From assembly GCA_016871575.1 (NCBI GenBank), contig VHCW01000038.1, positions 1 to 40,037 of the forward strand: a stretch of DNA of 40,037 nt. Direction: 5' to 3'. Of the stretch, positions 24,389-32,842 are shown piece by piece. Source of the DNA: Verrucomicrobiota bacterium (GTDB lineage Bacteria; Verrucomicrobiota; Verrucomicrobiia; Palsa-1439). Made by a program: the position numbers and the translations under genes. The notes beneath the pieces were generated by a model that worked only from the letters and a program-made list of their open reading frames with translations, did not search any database and had not been told where the DNA came from. Positions within the stretch are counted from its first letter, which is position 1. Every line of letters starts with the position of its first letter.

Positions 24389-26563
24389 GTGAAGTTGCAT
24401 CCGCTTATCATTCTCGCCGTGGCGACGTTTTCCACGGTCGTCGTTTCCGTCGAGCAGCGCACACCTGCAGAACCGCGCCGCATCCAGTCCATCGGTCCCA
24501 GCGTGACGGCGTTATCGTGGCAGGGAACAGGCGAACGGATGCGGGCAATGGGATTCGATGCCTCCGCCTATCAGGATGGCAACGAAGCGGAGCGCGATGC
24601 CCTCGACGCCATTGCGCGCGCGTCGCCGGCTTCCTCGTTGGGAAAACGTTTTCCCGAAATGAACCGCGACGGCACGCCGCGACGGGGAAAGGGCAAGTCA
24701 CGCTTCGTGGCTCTTGCCCCGGAAGCGCAGGAGAGTTTTGCGGCACGGGTGGCCGAAACGGTCGGGCGATTGGCTCCGTTCCGTGTCTGGAAATATCTGA
24801 ATATCGCTCCGGAAAAACGCCCGCATGGCGAAGTCAGTTTCGATCCAGTGACCCGTCAGGCGTGGCGCAAGGCGTCCGGCCTGGACATCCCGGAAGCGAT
24901 TCTGCAAAAAACCGGCGTTGATTATCGCGCGCTGGCCGGTTTTCCAGAAACTCGCATCGTCGTCGACCAACATCCGATTCTCGCTTTCTATCGCTGGCTC
25001 TGGCGTGAAGGCGACGGTTGGCCGTGCATTTACAATGCGGCGCATCGCGCGGTCAGAACTTCGGGCCGGGAGGACGTGACCAGCTACGTCGCGCCGGCGC
25101 TGCGCGTGCCGTCGCTGCCCGGAGCCAACGGCGACGTGGATGCGCTCTTTCACTGGGGTTACATCCATCCTGACCCGACACGCATCGGGAAATGCGCCGA
25201 TGAATTGCTGGCCATGGCTCACGATGGCAACCGGAAACAGCGGACCATCATGATGACGCAGCTTTTCACCAAACGATCCTACGTCACGCCAAAGGGGATG
25301 GCCGCCGAAGCAGCCGACGCATCCCTCGACTTGTCGGACAGTTATTTTACGATCACGCCAGAGCAATTGGAGATCGCATTCTGGAGCAAGGTGAGCCGCC
25401 CTCTCGATCACATCGCCTACAACGGCCTGCGCAACATCATGCCGGAGGACTGTACAGTTCCCGCTGCCGGAGACAAATCCACACCGGGACGGCTTCGTGA
25501 TTTGTTGACCACAATTCTGAAACCGCTCGGCTCAACCTTCGCCGTTCTTGAAGACCCGCCGCCTCGCGTCGGTTTCCTGCAAAGTTTTACCGCCGAGATG
25601 TTTGCCGGTCGCGGCTCGTATGGCTGGCCGTTCCGAAACTGGCAGGACGACGCTTACATGGCGCTTCTGTACAATAGCATCCAGCCGCGCATCCTCTACG
25701 ACGACATCGTGCTCGCCGGCGGCTTGGTGGAACTCGATGCCATTGTGCTCGTTCATTGCGATGTCCTTTCAGCGGGCGTGGCGGAAAAGATTCTCGCCTT
25801 CCAGAAACGCGGAGGCATCGTTGTCGCGGACGAACATCTCGCACCCGGCATCCAGCCCAACATCCTCTGGAAGACCGAGCCAATCAGCGAAAAAGCCGCA
25901 AAGCGGAAAGAGACCGTGATTCGCAAGGGAAAAGAACTCCGGGAGCAACTCGAACCGCGCGTCCGTTTTCCGATTGCCGTTTCCAATCCCGACTTGGTCG
26001 CTCGGCTGCGCCTCTCCGGCGCAGGTCGTTACCTGTTTCTCGTCAACGACGCCCGGCGCAGCGGCAACACACAAGGACGATACGGTCTGGTCCTGGAAGA
26101 CGGCCTTCCCCTGCAAGCTACCGTTCACATTCAAGGAAACACCGGCGCGGTTTACGACTTGCGCAGGGGCAAAGCAATCCCGTTCCGCAACGAACAGAAC
26201 TGCGCCGTAATTGATCTCGACTTTGCTCCCGGCGAAGGCACTGTCCTGCTCTTGCTGGATCAGCCGGTCGGACCTCTGAAGCTCCACGCCGAACCGACAA
26301 CGACGTCAGGCTCTTTGCCGATTCGGGTCAGTGTGCATGATGAACAAGGGAACATTCTGCCCGCTGCGTTCCCCGTGTTTGTGGAAGTCAGTACTCCATC
26401 CGGGCACGTTGGCGAGTTCACCGGCTGGCATACGACGCGTGATGGCACCCTCACTTTGCCCATCGCACCGGTTCATGGAGGACAGCGCGTCAAGGTTCGT
26501 GAAGGAGTTTCAGGGAAGAGTGTGTCGTTGTCGGTCAATTCCCGAACGAAGACGAAACGCTGA
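24389..26563 (+). CDS. Large exported protein, glycoside-hydrolase-like, function unknown
   Basis: A 724-residue protein with a signal peptide (about 1-22). I do not recognise a named family with certainty. The central part has barrel-like blocks, for example FRVWKYLNIAPEKRP, VSFDPVTRQAWRK, FYRWLWREGDGWP and FHWGYIHPDPTRIG. A following region (about 430-490, LELDAIVLVHCDVLSAG-like with GGIVVADEHLAP) resembles the beta-galactosidase trimerisation fold found in GH42-like enzymes. The C-terminal 150 residues are beta-rich. GTG at 24389 is taken as start because AAGGA lies about 10 nt upstream and the signal peptide begins there; ATG at 24338 would add 17 residues. It diverges from the PhoD gene of operon A. 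Confidence 0.72.
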   Translation: MKLHPLIILAVATFSTVVVSVEQRTPAEPRRIQSIGPSVTALSWQGTGERMRAMGFDASAYQDGNEAERDALDAIARASPASSLGKRFPEMNRDGTPRRGKGKSRFVALAPEAQESFAARVAETVGRLAPFRVWKYLNIAPEKRPHGEVSFDPVTRQAWRKASGLDIPEAILQKTGVDYRALAGFPETRIVVDQHPILAFYRWLWREGDGWPCIYNAAHRAVRTSGREDVTSYVAPALRVPSLPGANGDVDALFHWGYIHPDPTRIGKCADELLAMAHDGNRKQRTIMMTQLFTKRSYVTPKGMAAEAADASLDLSDSYFTITPEQLEIAFWSKVSRPLDHIAYNGLRNIMPEDCTVPAAGDKSTPGRLRDLLTTILKPLGSTFAVLEDPPPRVGFLQSFTAEMFAGRGSYGWPFRNWQDDAYMALLYNSIQPRILYDDIVLAGGLVELDAIVLVHCDVLSAGVAEKILAFQKRGGIVVADEHLAPGIQPNILWKTEPISEKAAKRKETVIRKGKELREQLEPRVRFPIAVSNPDLVARLRLSGAGRYLFLVNDARRSGNTQGRYGLVLEDGLPLQATVHIQGNTGAVYDLRRGKAIPFRNEQNCAVIDLDFAPGEGTVLLLLDQPVGPLKLHAEPTTTSGSLPIRVSVHDEQGNILPAAFPVFVEVSTPSGHVGEFTGWHTTRDGTLTLPIAPVHGGQRVKVREGVSGKSVSLSVNSRTKTKR

Positions 26564-26592
26564 GATCACCTGATACGCGCGGTCAAACAGCA

Positions 26593-27678
26593 TCAAGGTT
26601 TTCCCCGTAGATGTTTTGCCAGAAATTCCGCAAGATCGTCGGGCAACGGGCGCGCGCCTTCGTGATGGAACCGGCTCTCGACGCGGACGGCATCCAGCTT
26701 GTCCTTCAGCACCTTGCCAAAGTGCGGATGATGAATGAGAAGCCCTTGCGAGGCATCGCGCGGCAACGGCAGGTTGTCCAGTGTCCCCGAATAGATCAGC
26801 AACGTCGGCGGATCATCAGCGGTGACATGGTTAATGACCGAGGACTCCGCAATCAGTTTCTTCACTTCCGGCTTGTTATAGTCGCCATCATGGACGCCGT
26901 AGAACAAGCTCAAGCTGGAATGGATCTCCGGCGGCCCGCCGAGGTTTTTCCGGATCCAGTCCGGATCCAGGTTCGTGGGGCCGGCTGTCGGGACGATGCA
27001 CGTGACGCGCGTTGATTGTCGGCGCACCGGGTCATCGCTCCGGGGATCCGCCATGTCGTCCTTGTACGCAATCCACATCGTAATGACCGCCCCCGCCGAG
27101 CCGCCCCCAACCGCGATCTTGTTGGGATTGATTCCAAACTCTCTCGCGCGGTAACGAAGGAACTGAATCGCACGCGCGCAGTCCTGCATCGGCACCGGCG
27201 TCAGCACATCCTTGCCATTCACGAAACGGTAATTCGCGGCGACAACGGCGTACCCTAATTTCAAGTAGCCCGTCGGATCAAAAAGGTTCTTGTCGCCCCC
27301 GACAAATCCTCCTCCGTGAAAGTAAACGAAGACGGGAAGCGGCGTTTTCGAGGAGGCCCCGTCAGGCAACCAGAGATCCAACAAATTCCGCTCGTGCAGC
27401 CCGTACTTGACATCGGCGCGCGTGGGTTTAGGACGGTTCTGTTCAGCGCGCCGCTGCTGTTGCTGCTTCTGTCTTCGTGATTCCTCGAACTTGGAACGAA
27501 ATGCCTGCTCCTCTTCCGTCGTGAGGACGCCGTCCTTGTTCGTGTCAGCCTGCGGAAACCTCTGAAGAAACATCTTCATACGGTCGTCCTTCACAGATGA
27601 CCGAGGCGGCTCAGCCGCTGTTCCGATTGCGATGGCGGCCAGGCACCCTGCGATCAAGATGATGCGATGTTGTTTCAT
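26593..27678 (-). CDS. Exported EF-hand-containing alpha/beta hydrolase (HSL/BD-FAE-like esterase)
   Basis: A 361-residue secreted esterase. The signal peptide is about 1-21. An EF-hand calcium loop is visible at D45-E56 (DTNKDGVLTTEE), followed by a Gln/Arg-rich coiled linker (about 64-86). The hydrolase domain has the oxyanion HGGG at 121-124, the nucleophile S194 in GGGSAGA, and a C-terminal acid/base region near LIYSGTLDN and FHHEGARP. The family removes acyl groups from carbohydrates or small esters. ATG at 27678 has the strong Shine-Dalgarno GAAGGAGA upstream, deciding against the longer frame to 27735. It is the last gene of run B, 35 bp after the sulfatase. Confidence 0.88.
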   Translation of the reverse strand: MKQHRIILIAGCLAAIAIGTAAEPPRSSVKDDRMKMFLQRFPQADTNKDGVLTTEEEQAFRSKFEESRRQKQQQQRRAEQNRPKPTRADVKYGLHERNLLDLWLPDGASSKTPLPVFVYFHGGGFVGGDKNLFDPTGYLKLGYAVVAANYRFVNGKDVLTPVPMQDCARAIQFLRYRAREFGINPNKIAVGGGSAGAVITMWIAYKDDMADPRSDDPVRRQSTRVTCIVPTAGPTNLDPDWIRKNLGGPPEIHSSLSLFYGVHDGDYNKPEVKKLIAESSVINHVTADDPPTLLIYSGTLDNLPLPRDASQGLLIHHPHFGKVLKDKLDAVRVESRFHHEGARPLPDDLAEFLAKHLRGKP

Positions 27679-27713
27679 GTTGCAGGTCTCCTTCTCTATT
27701 GCGATGCGTGTTG

Positions 27714-29171
27714 CTACTTGCCTTCCTTCGCCCATTGTTTCATCTGGCGGATGTTTTCCTCGATGATTCGGTGGCGTTCAGGACGCTTCCGCATGGCCTG
27801 CAAATAAACGGCCATGTCGCTGTCGTACATCCGTTCCGATTCGGGACCGTGGTCGCCGGTCTCGCGCATCCAGCGATCCATCCGCGCGCGGAGCATTTCG
27901 AGGGTGCGCCGGTGTTTCGAGTCGGCGGCGAGGTTCTTTGTTTCAAACGGGTCGGCCTGCAAATCGTAAAGCTCCTCAACAGGACGAGTCGGGGAAAATA
28001 AAACCTGTTCCTGCATCGGGCTGAGCTTGCCTTGCGCGTGCAGTTCGCGAAGGCGTTGGATGATCGGCTTGCCGTCCTTGTAGGCGTTGGGCTGGAGCAG
28101 GGGACGTTGCGGATGGAAGTTGCGGATGTACTTGAACCGGTCGGTGCGGACGCAACGGATACGTTCCACCGTTTCATCACAACGGTCGCGCGCCGCGAAC
28201 GCCGCATCGCGTTTCCGGTAATTCTTCCCAAAGATGTCGCGCGCCTGCATCCGGTCAGGTATCGCAATGCCGGCCCATGCGAGCGAGGTGGCGGCCATGT
28301 CAATGTGCTCGATCAAATCGTTCCGCACCGCGCCGCGCGCGATGCCGGGACCGCGCACGATGAACGGGATGCGGATGCCGCCATCGTACAGAAATTGTTT
28401 TTCGCGGGCATGACTGATGCCGTGGTCGCCCATGAAGATGATGAGCGTCTGTTCCAAAACGCCTTCGTCCTCCAGCCGCTTGAGAATGTCTCCCACTTGC
28501 AGGTCGCAATACCGGAGGCAGTCGAGATAGTGCGCCCAATCCTCCAGTAACACCGGGTCGCGCGGATAATACGGCGGCAGCGTGACCCGCTCCGGCGGCG
28601 TCAGCGCGCCGAGCGCCTTCGGCGCGATGTCCGTCAGCCAGTTGCTCTCACGCAGTTTGCCGCCGAGCAGTTGTATCTGCGCGAAAAACGGCTGACCGGG
28701 CTTGCGTCCCGCCCAATCGTTGCCGTCGTAGATGTTTTCGTCCCACTCGAAGTTGTAGTCCGTCTTGCCGATGCCTTTGCCTTTCCTGTCGTAGGGCACA
28801 TTACAAGTGTAATACCCGGCCCGTTGAAACAGCGCCGGCGCCGGCTCGATGCCGGGCGGCAGATGAATCTTCTCCGTGCCGCGCCCGCTGCGATGCTGGT
28901 GGGCGCCGATGCTTGTCTGGTACATGCCGGTGATCATGGCCGACCGGGACGGCGAACAGACCGGCGCGGTGATGATGGCGCGCGTGAACAGCGTTCCTTC
29001 CCGCGCCAGCCGGTCCACGTTCGGCGTCTGGATCGCCTTTTCGCCGTAACAAGGGAACTCGACACCCACATCGTCCATGATGATCCAGAGGATGTTTGGC
29101 TTGGGCGATGCGGCCCATGCGAGATTGGCCAGTGCAACGGCAACGAATAGGATGATGATTTTGTTTTTCAT
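27714..29171 (-). CDS. Exported sulfatase (S1, formylglycine type)
   Basis: A 485-residue secreted sulfatase. The signal peptide is about 1-21. ILWIIMDDVG carries the metal-binding Asp pair, and C72 in CSPSRSAMITG is the CxPxR site converted to formylglycine. IIFMGDHGISHAREKQ (about 280-295) gives the second metal and sulfate-contact region. It is shorter than the sulfatase at 21053 and lacks its C-terminal beta domain. The two are clearly different branches of the family. ATG at 29171 forms ATGA with the PhoD stop, and the preceding open frame is not used. No Shine-Dalgarno is seen, which fits coupled translation. Confidence 0.92.
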   Translation of the reverse strand: MKNKIIILFVAVALANLAWAASPKPNILWIIMDDVGVEFPCYGEKAIQTPNVDRLAREGTLFTRAIITAPVCSPSRSAMITGMYQTSIGAHQHRSGRGTEKIHLPPGIEPAPALFQRAGYYTCNVPYDRKGKGIGKTDYNFEWDENIYDGNDWAGRKPGQPFFAQIQLLGGKLRESNWLTDIAPKALGALTPPERVTLPPYYPRDPVLLEDWAHYLDCLRYCDLQVGDILKRLEDEGVLEQTLIIFMGDHGISHAREKQFLYDGGIRIPFIVRGPGIARGAVRNDLIEHIDMAATSLAWAGIAIPDRMQARDIFGKNYRKRDAAFAARDRCDETVERIRCVRTDRFKYIRNFHPQRPLLQPNAYKDGKPIIQRLRELHAQGKLSPMQEQVLFSPTRPVEELYDLQADPFETKNLAADSKHRRTLEMLRARMDRWMRETGDHGPESERMYDSDMAVYLQAMRKRPERHRIIEENIRQMKQWAKEGK

Positions 29172-30625
29172 TGGGGTGTCAATTGACTGCGGGTCAGCGT
29201 TTTCTCGTGGATGATTGTGCCAGTTTCGCTGATGAGGCGGAACGTCACGGTCGGGTCGGCGACGGCGGCGTTGATGGTGAACTCGCCGAAGGCGTAGCCG
29301 AGATGGCCGAACAGTTGGTGTTCGCTGTTTGGCGCCATCGCCGGCGGACCCCACGTGATGCCGCCGAGACTGGCCGGCTCGAACTCGTAGAAGTTGAATC
29401 CCGACGGCCGCGGTATCCGGAACCCGCGTGCGCCGTGCCGGTCGCCGGAGATCAGCAGGACGCCGCCGATGCGGTTCTTCTCGATCAGATTGAAGATGCG
29501 CTCGCGTCCCTCCCGGTCATACACTCCCCACGAGTCTTTGCCGTTGGACACATAATCGCTCCACATCGTGCTGGACGCGAGAATGATGAACGGCCCCTGG
29601 CAGTCGAGCAGTTGGGTTTCGAGCCATTTCATCTGCTCGGTGCCGAGGAAGTTGCCTTTCTCCCGGAAATACCGGCCATCGGTCATGATGACATCGCACG
29701 GCCCGATCCGCGTCCGAAAGAAGACGCCTCCTCCTTTCTCGCCGAAACCGTACGAAGGATTGCACCAAGCGCTGCGGAAAACGCTCCACACACCAGCGCG
29801 ATCTTCCGCCGTGTAGCCCGGAGGAATCCCCCATTTGTCGTTGTCGAAGTAATCGTGGTCATCCCAGATCGCATAGACGGGAACCGCCGCCACCAGCCCC
29901 TGCCACGCCGGATAAAAATCGCGCAACACAAAGTCCGCGCGGTGCATTCCCAGGTGATTGTTCCGGTCTTGCACGGCGGCGTCGCCGCCCAGGAGCAACG
30001 CCGCCGGGTTCCGGCGGCGAATCGTCTCGGCCTGTTTCTTGTTGCCCAGCCCGAACCGATGCGAACACGTTCCGAACGCGATGCGAACCGTGTCCGCCGC
30101 CGGTGTCGTCATCGCCGCATGAGCGGGAATCGGAATTTCCGCGCCGTCAACGAGCACGCGGTACGGATGGCGCGTGGCCGGTTTCAGGCCGGTGACGGGC
30201 ACGATGGCGCTGAGGTCGGTTCCCGTGGCGCTTTTCACCGGGCCGAACTTCTTTTCGCGCCCGTCCACCGTGACGCGCACCTCGACGCTCGACGGACGGC
30301 ACGTGCGCAGCCAGACTTTGGCGCTCGTGGCAGTGATGTCGCCGAGCATCGGGCCGCCGAGATGTTTGATCTGTTTCTCGGCGCAGAGACGCTGGACGGC
30401 AGCATCGCCAGCCACATCGGCGAACGTGGCCGTGCGATTGGCCTTCAACGCATTCTGGCAGGCCTCGAACAACTGCATCACGTCATCCGGTTGTTTGTCC
30501 CAGAGGTTGAACAACTGCAAGTTATCCAGGCGCGGAAGCTTTTGTTCCGCCGGTCGTTTCGCCGCCGCAACGGCGACGGTGGCAGTCGCCAGCAAGATGA
30601 ACGCGGTTTTACGGAAGAGATTCAT
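29168..30625 (-). CDS. Exported PhoD-like phosphatase, divergent metal site
   Basis: A 485-residue secreted metallophosphoesterase. The signal peptide is about 1-20. A helical N-terminal region (about 25-85, LQLFNLWDKQPDDVMQLFEA) precedes the Fn3-like strand block (GDITATSAKVWLRT). The catalytic domain has FGTCSHRF, LGGDAAVQD, IWDDHDYFDNDKWG, DGRYF and ISGDRHGARGF. At the D-x-x-Tyr position of iron-binding PhoD enzymes it reads Asp-Ala-Ala-Val, unlike the first PhoD here, so the metal site may differ. ATG at 30625 has AAAGGAT upstream. Its stop overlaps the sulfatase start. It lies 59 bp after the carboxypeptidase gene. Confidence 0.87.
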   Translation of the reverse strand: MNLFRKTAFILLATATVAVAAAKRPAEQKLPRLDNLQLFNLWDKQPDDVMQLFEACQNALKANRTATFADVAGDAAVQRLCAEKQIKHLGGPMLGDITATSAKVWLRTCRPSSVEVRVTVDGREKKFGPVKSATGTDLSAIVPVTGLKPATRHPYRVLVDGAEIPIPAHAAMTTPAADTVRIAFGTCSHRFGLGNKKQAETIRRRNPAALLLGGDAAVQDRNNHLGMHRADFVLRDFYPAWQGLVAAVPVYAIWDDHDYFDNDKWGIPPGYTAEDRAGVWSVFRSAWCNPSYGFGEKGGGVFFRTRIGPCDVIMTDGRYFREKGNFLGTEQMKWLETQLLDCQGPFIILASSTMWSDYVSNGKDSWGVYDREGRERIFNLIEKNRIGGVLLISGDRHGARGFRIPRPSGFNFYEFEPASLGGITWGPPAMAPNSEHQLFGHLGYAFGEFTINAAVADPTVTFRLISETGTIIHEKTLTRSQLTPQ

Positions 30626-30684
30626 CGTAACTATCCTTTGTTGGATGCACCTTACGCAATTCCTTCCGCGATTTCCATTCTTTG

Positions 30685-31602
30685 CTACGGACGGGGAATC
30701 ATTTGCGGCCACGCCCACTCGAACAACGCCCGCGTATCCGCATCGCGGTCGTCCTTGGTTTTGCATCCGAGCACCACGGAAATCAGGTGGCTTTTTTCGC
30801 GACGCTTGCTTGCGACAAGACAACAACCGGCGGAAGGAGTGAACCCGGTTTTGATGCCGTCGCAGCCGTCCACGCCGAGCAGACGGCAGGTGTTGTCCCA
30901 CGTTACTGTGCGGAATGTTCCCTCCGTCTGACGGACACGGCACTCGTGTTGTTTCGTGCTGACATACGAGCGGAAAGACGGCAACCGCATCGCATGCCAT
31001 GCCAGCCGCGCGAGGTCGTGCGCTGTCGTTGTGCGGTCGGCGCTGGTGCCGCCGTCGCCGTAGGGCGATCGGTACACGGTCCGCGTGAGACCGAACCGGC
31101 GCGCGGTGCGATTCATCTCCGCAACGAAGTTGGCCCGTGTGGCCAGGTTCTTCGTGGCCAGGCCGGCGGCACGCATGGCGTTGTCGGGCGGCGCACAACG
31201 AGAGTTGAAATGCTCCGCCAACGCCGTGCCGGCGTCGTTGCCCGACGGCAGCAGCAACCCATAGAGGCAATCACGCACGGACACGCTTTCGCCCGCCGTG
31301 ATGCCGGTGGTCGAACCGGGCGCCGAATCAGCCAGCTTGGAAAACGTCACGGTTTCATCCAGCACGGTCGGATTCTTTTCGGCAAGCTGCAAGACAACGT
31401 AGGCGCACATCATTTTCGTCGTGCTGGCCGACTTGCGCGGCTCGTCAGCATTGAACCCGCCGAGCAAGCGCCCTGTTCGTCCGTCAGCAACTGCCCATGC
31501 CTTCGCGGTGACGGTGGGCGGCGGAGAACTCACGCGCACGCCGGCGCAACCAGTGGCTACAAAGGTCGCGGCCAACAGAACATGGAACCGGTTGGGTTTC
31601 AT
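30685..31602 (-). CDS. D-alanyl-D-alanine carboxypeptidase (peptidase S11), probable lipoprotein
   Basis: Trims the terminal D-Ala from peptidoglycan stem peptides. The 305-residue protein has the three penicillin-binding motifs: S60-T-T-K63, S120-G-N122 and KTG in GIKTGFT (about 251). A hydrophobic N-terminus ends in FVATGC with C19 as a likely lipidated cysteine. The C-terminal domain and amphipathic anchor of E. coli PBP5 are absent, so lipid anchoring would replace it. ATG at 31602 overlaps the transporter stop as ATGA. Its presence in run B is the main argument that the run touches cell-wall metabolism. Confidence 0.92.
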   Translation of the reverse strand: MKPNRFHVLLAATFVATGCAGVRVSSPPPTVTAKAWAVADGRTGRLLGGFNADEPRKSASTTKMMCAYVVLQLAEKNPTVLDETVTFSKLADSAPGSTTGITAGESVSVRDCLYGLLLPSGNDAGTALAEHFNSRCAPPDNAMRAAGLATKNLATRANFVAEMNRTARRFGLTRTVYRSPYGDGGTSADRTTTAHDLARLAWHAMRLPSFRSYVSTKQHECRVRQTEGTFRTVTWDNTCRLLGVDGCDGIKTGFTPSAGCCLVASKRREKSHLISVVLGCKTKDDRDADTRALFEWAWPQMIPRP

Positions 31603-32834
31603 TTGGAGAATATGTTGACGAGTTCCGTGATGGCGATCCAGCCGAACAGCGCCAGCGCGACCACGAGCGCGAGGTTGCGGATGATATTGTTGCGCAACGA
31701 ACCGATCCAGTCCCGGCGATTGTTCAGGTACAACAGCACCGCCGCCAGGAACGGCATGAAGAACGCGCCGATGACCGTAAAGAGCACCACCATCGCCACC
31801 GGCCTGCCCGTAAACAACAACACCAGCGGCGGCCCGGCGAGAAACAACAGGTAGCCGCGATAGGCGCGGGTGGTTTTCAGGTCCGCTTTGACGGCATCCG
31901 CAAGACGGGCGCGTTGCGCCACGAAGTCGGCGAACAGATACGGCACGCCCTGCCAGATCGCGAGCATCGCGCTGAACACCGCGCACCAAAAGCCAATGAG
32001 AAACGCCCATCGTCCGACCGGCCCCAAGAGCGCGTTCAACCGCGCCGCCACCTCCAGCGCCATGCCGGTGCCTTGTATGATTTGGGCGTTGCACCCTGAC
32101 GCAACCACGGTGAGCGCCAGCCCGAACAAGAGCGTCACCGCATAGGCCAGCAACAAGTCTGCACGCACCGCGCGCTGAAATCCCGCGCCACTCCACGAAT
32201 TCTCGCGGATCCAGTACCCATAACAGAGCATCGTCATGCTGCCGCCAATCCCGCCGAGGATGCCGAGCACCGATTTGCCGGAACCCGGCGGCAATTCGGG
32301 CCAGACGAAATGACGCAGTATCTCCGTGACGTGAGGCTTTACCAGCACTGCGCAAATCACAACCGCCAGCACCATCACGCCCACGAGCATTTTCATCAAC
32401 CGCTCAAAGAATGTGAATCGCCCCACGAGCACCAGCGCCGCCGCCGCCACGGAATGCACAATGCCCCACGCCCAGACCGGCCACTGTGGAAACAGGCTGT
32501 GCCCCGCCAAGCCGCAGGCATTCGACAGCGAGCCGCCGACGAAGAACGTCCAGAGCAACAGATAGAGGAAAAAGTAAACGGTCACCCATTTGGGGAGCCG
32601 TTGCGCGCACGCTTCGATGATCGTGCTGCCGGTGGCGAGTTGCCACCGGGCCAATCCTTCGTTGAGCGCAAACTTCAGCGCCACGCACGCCAACAACGCC
32701 CATGCCAATTGCGTGCCGAATTGCGCGCCCGTGACCGTCGCGGTGATCACATCGCCGGCGCCGATGCCCGCCGCCGCGACGATCAAGCCCGGCCCCAAGA
32801 CCTTGAGCGGCGCGAGAATGGATGGGCGTGACAT
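31599..32834 (-). CDS. Nramp-related membrane transporter lacking the canonical DPGN motif
   Basis: A 411-residue protein with about 11 transmembrane segments in the Nramp pattern. It begins with GPGLIVAAAGIGAGDVITAT in TM1, where metal-transporting Nramps have DPGN; here the four positions read GAGD. In TM6 the canonical MPH region reads MLC (GGSMTMLCYGYW). The usual metal ligands are therefore missing. Related proteins without these ligands are annotated as Nramp-family transporters in PVC bacteria, but their substrate is not established to my knowledge. ATG at 32834 is the start, 8 bp after the amidotransferase stop. Its stop overlaps the carboxypeptidase start. Confidence 0.82.
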   Translation of the reverse strand: MSRPSILAPLKVLGPGLIVAAAGIGAGDVITATVTGAQFGTQLAWALLACVALKFALNEGLARWQLATGSTIIEACAQRLPKWVTVYFFLYLLLWTFFVGGSLSNACGLAGHSLFPQWPVWAWGIVHSVAAAALVLVGRFTFFERLMKMLVGVMVLAVVICAVLVKPHVTEILRHFVWPELPPGSGKSVLGILGGIGGSMTMLCYGYWIRENSWSGAGFQRAVRADLLLAYAVTLLFGLALTVVASGCNAQIIQGTGMALEVAARLNALLGPVGRWAFLIGFWCAVFSAMLAIWQGVPYLFADFVAQRARLADAVKADLKTTRAYRGYLLFLAGPPLVLLFTGRPVAMVVLFTVIGAFFMPFLAAVLLYLNNRRDWIGSLRNNIIRNLALVVALALFGWIAITELVNIFSK

Positions 32835-32842
32835 GGGAGTTG

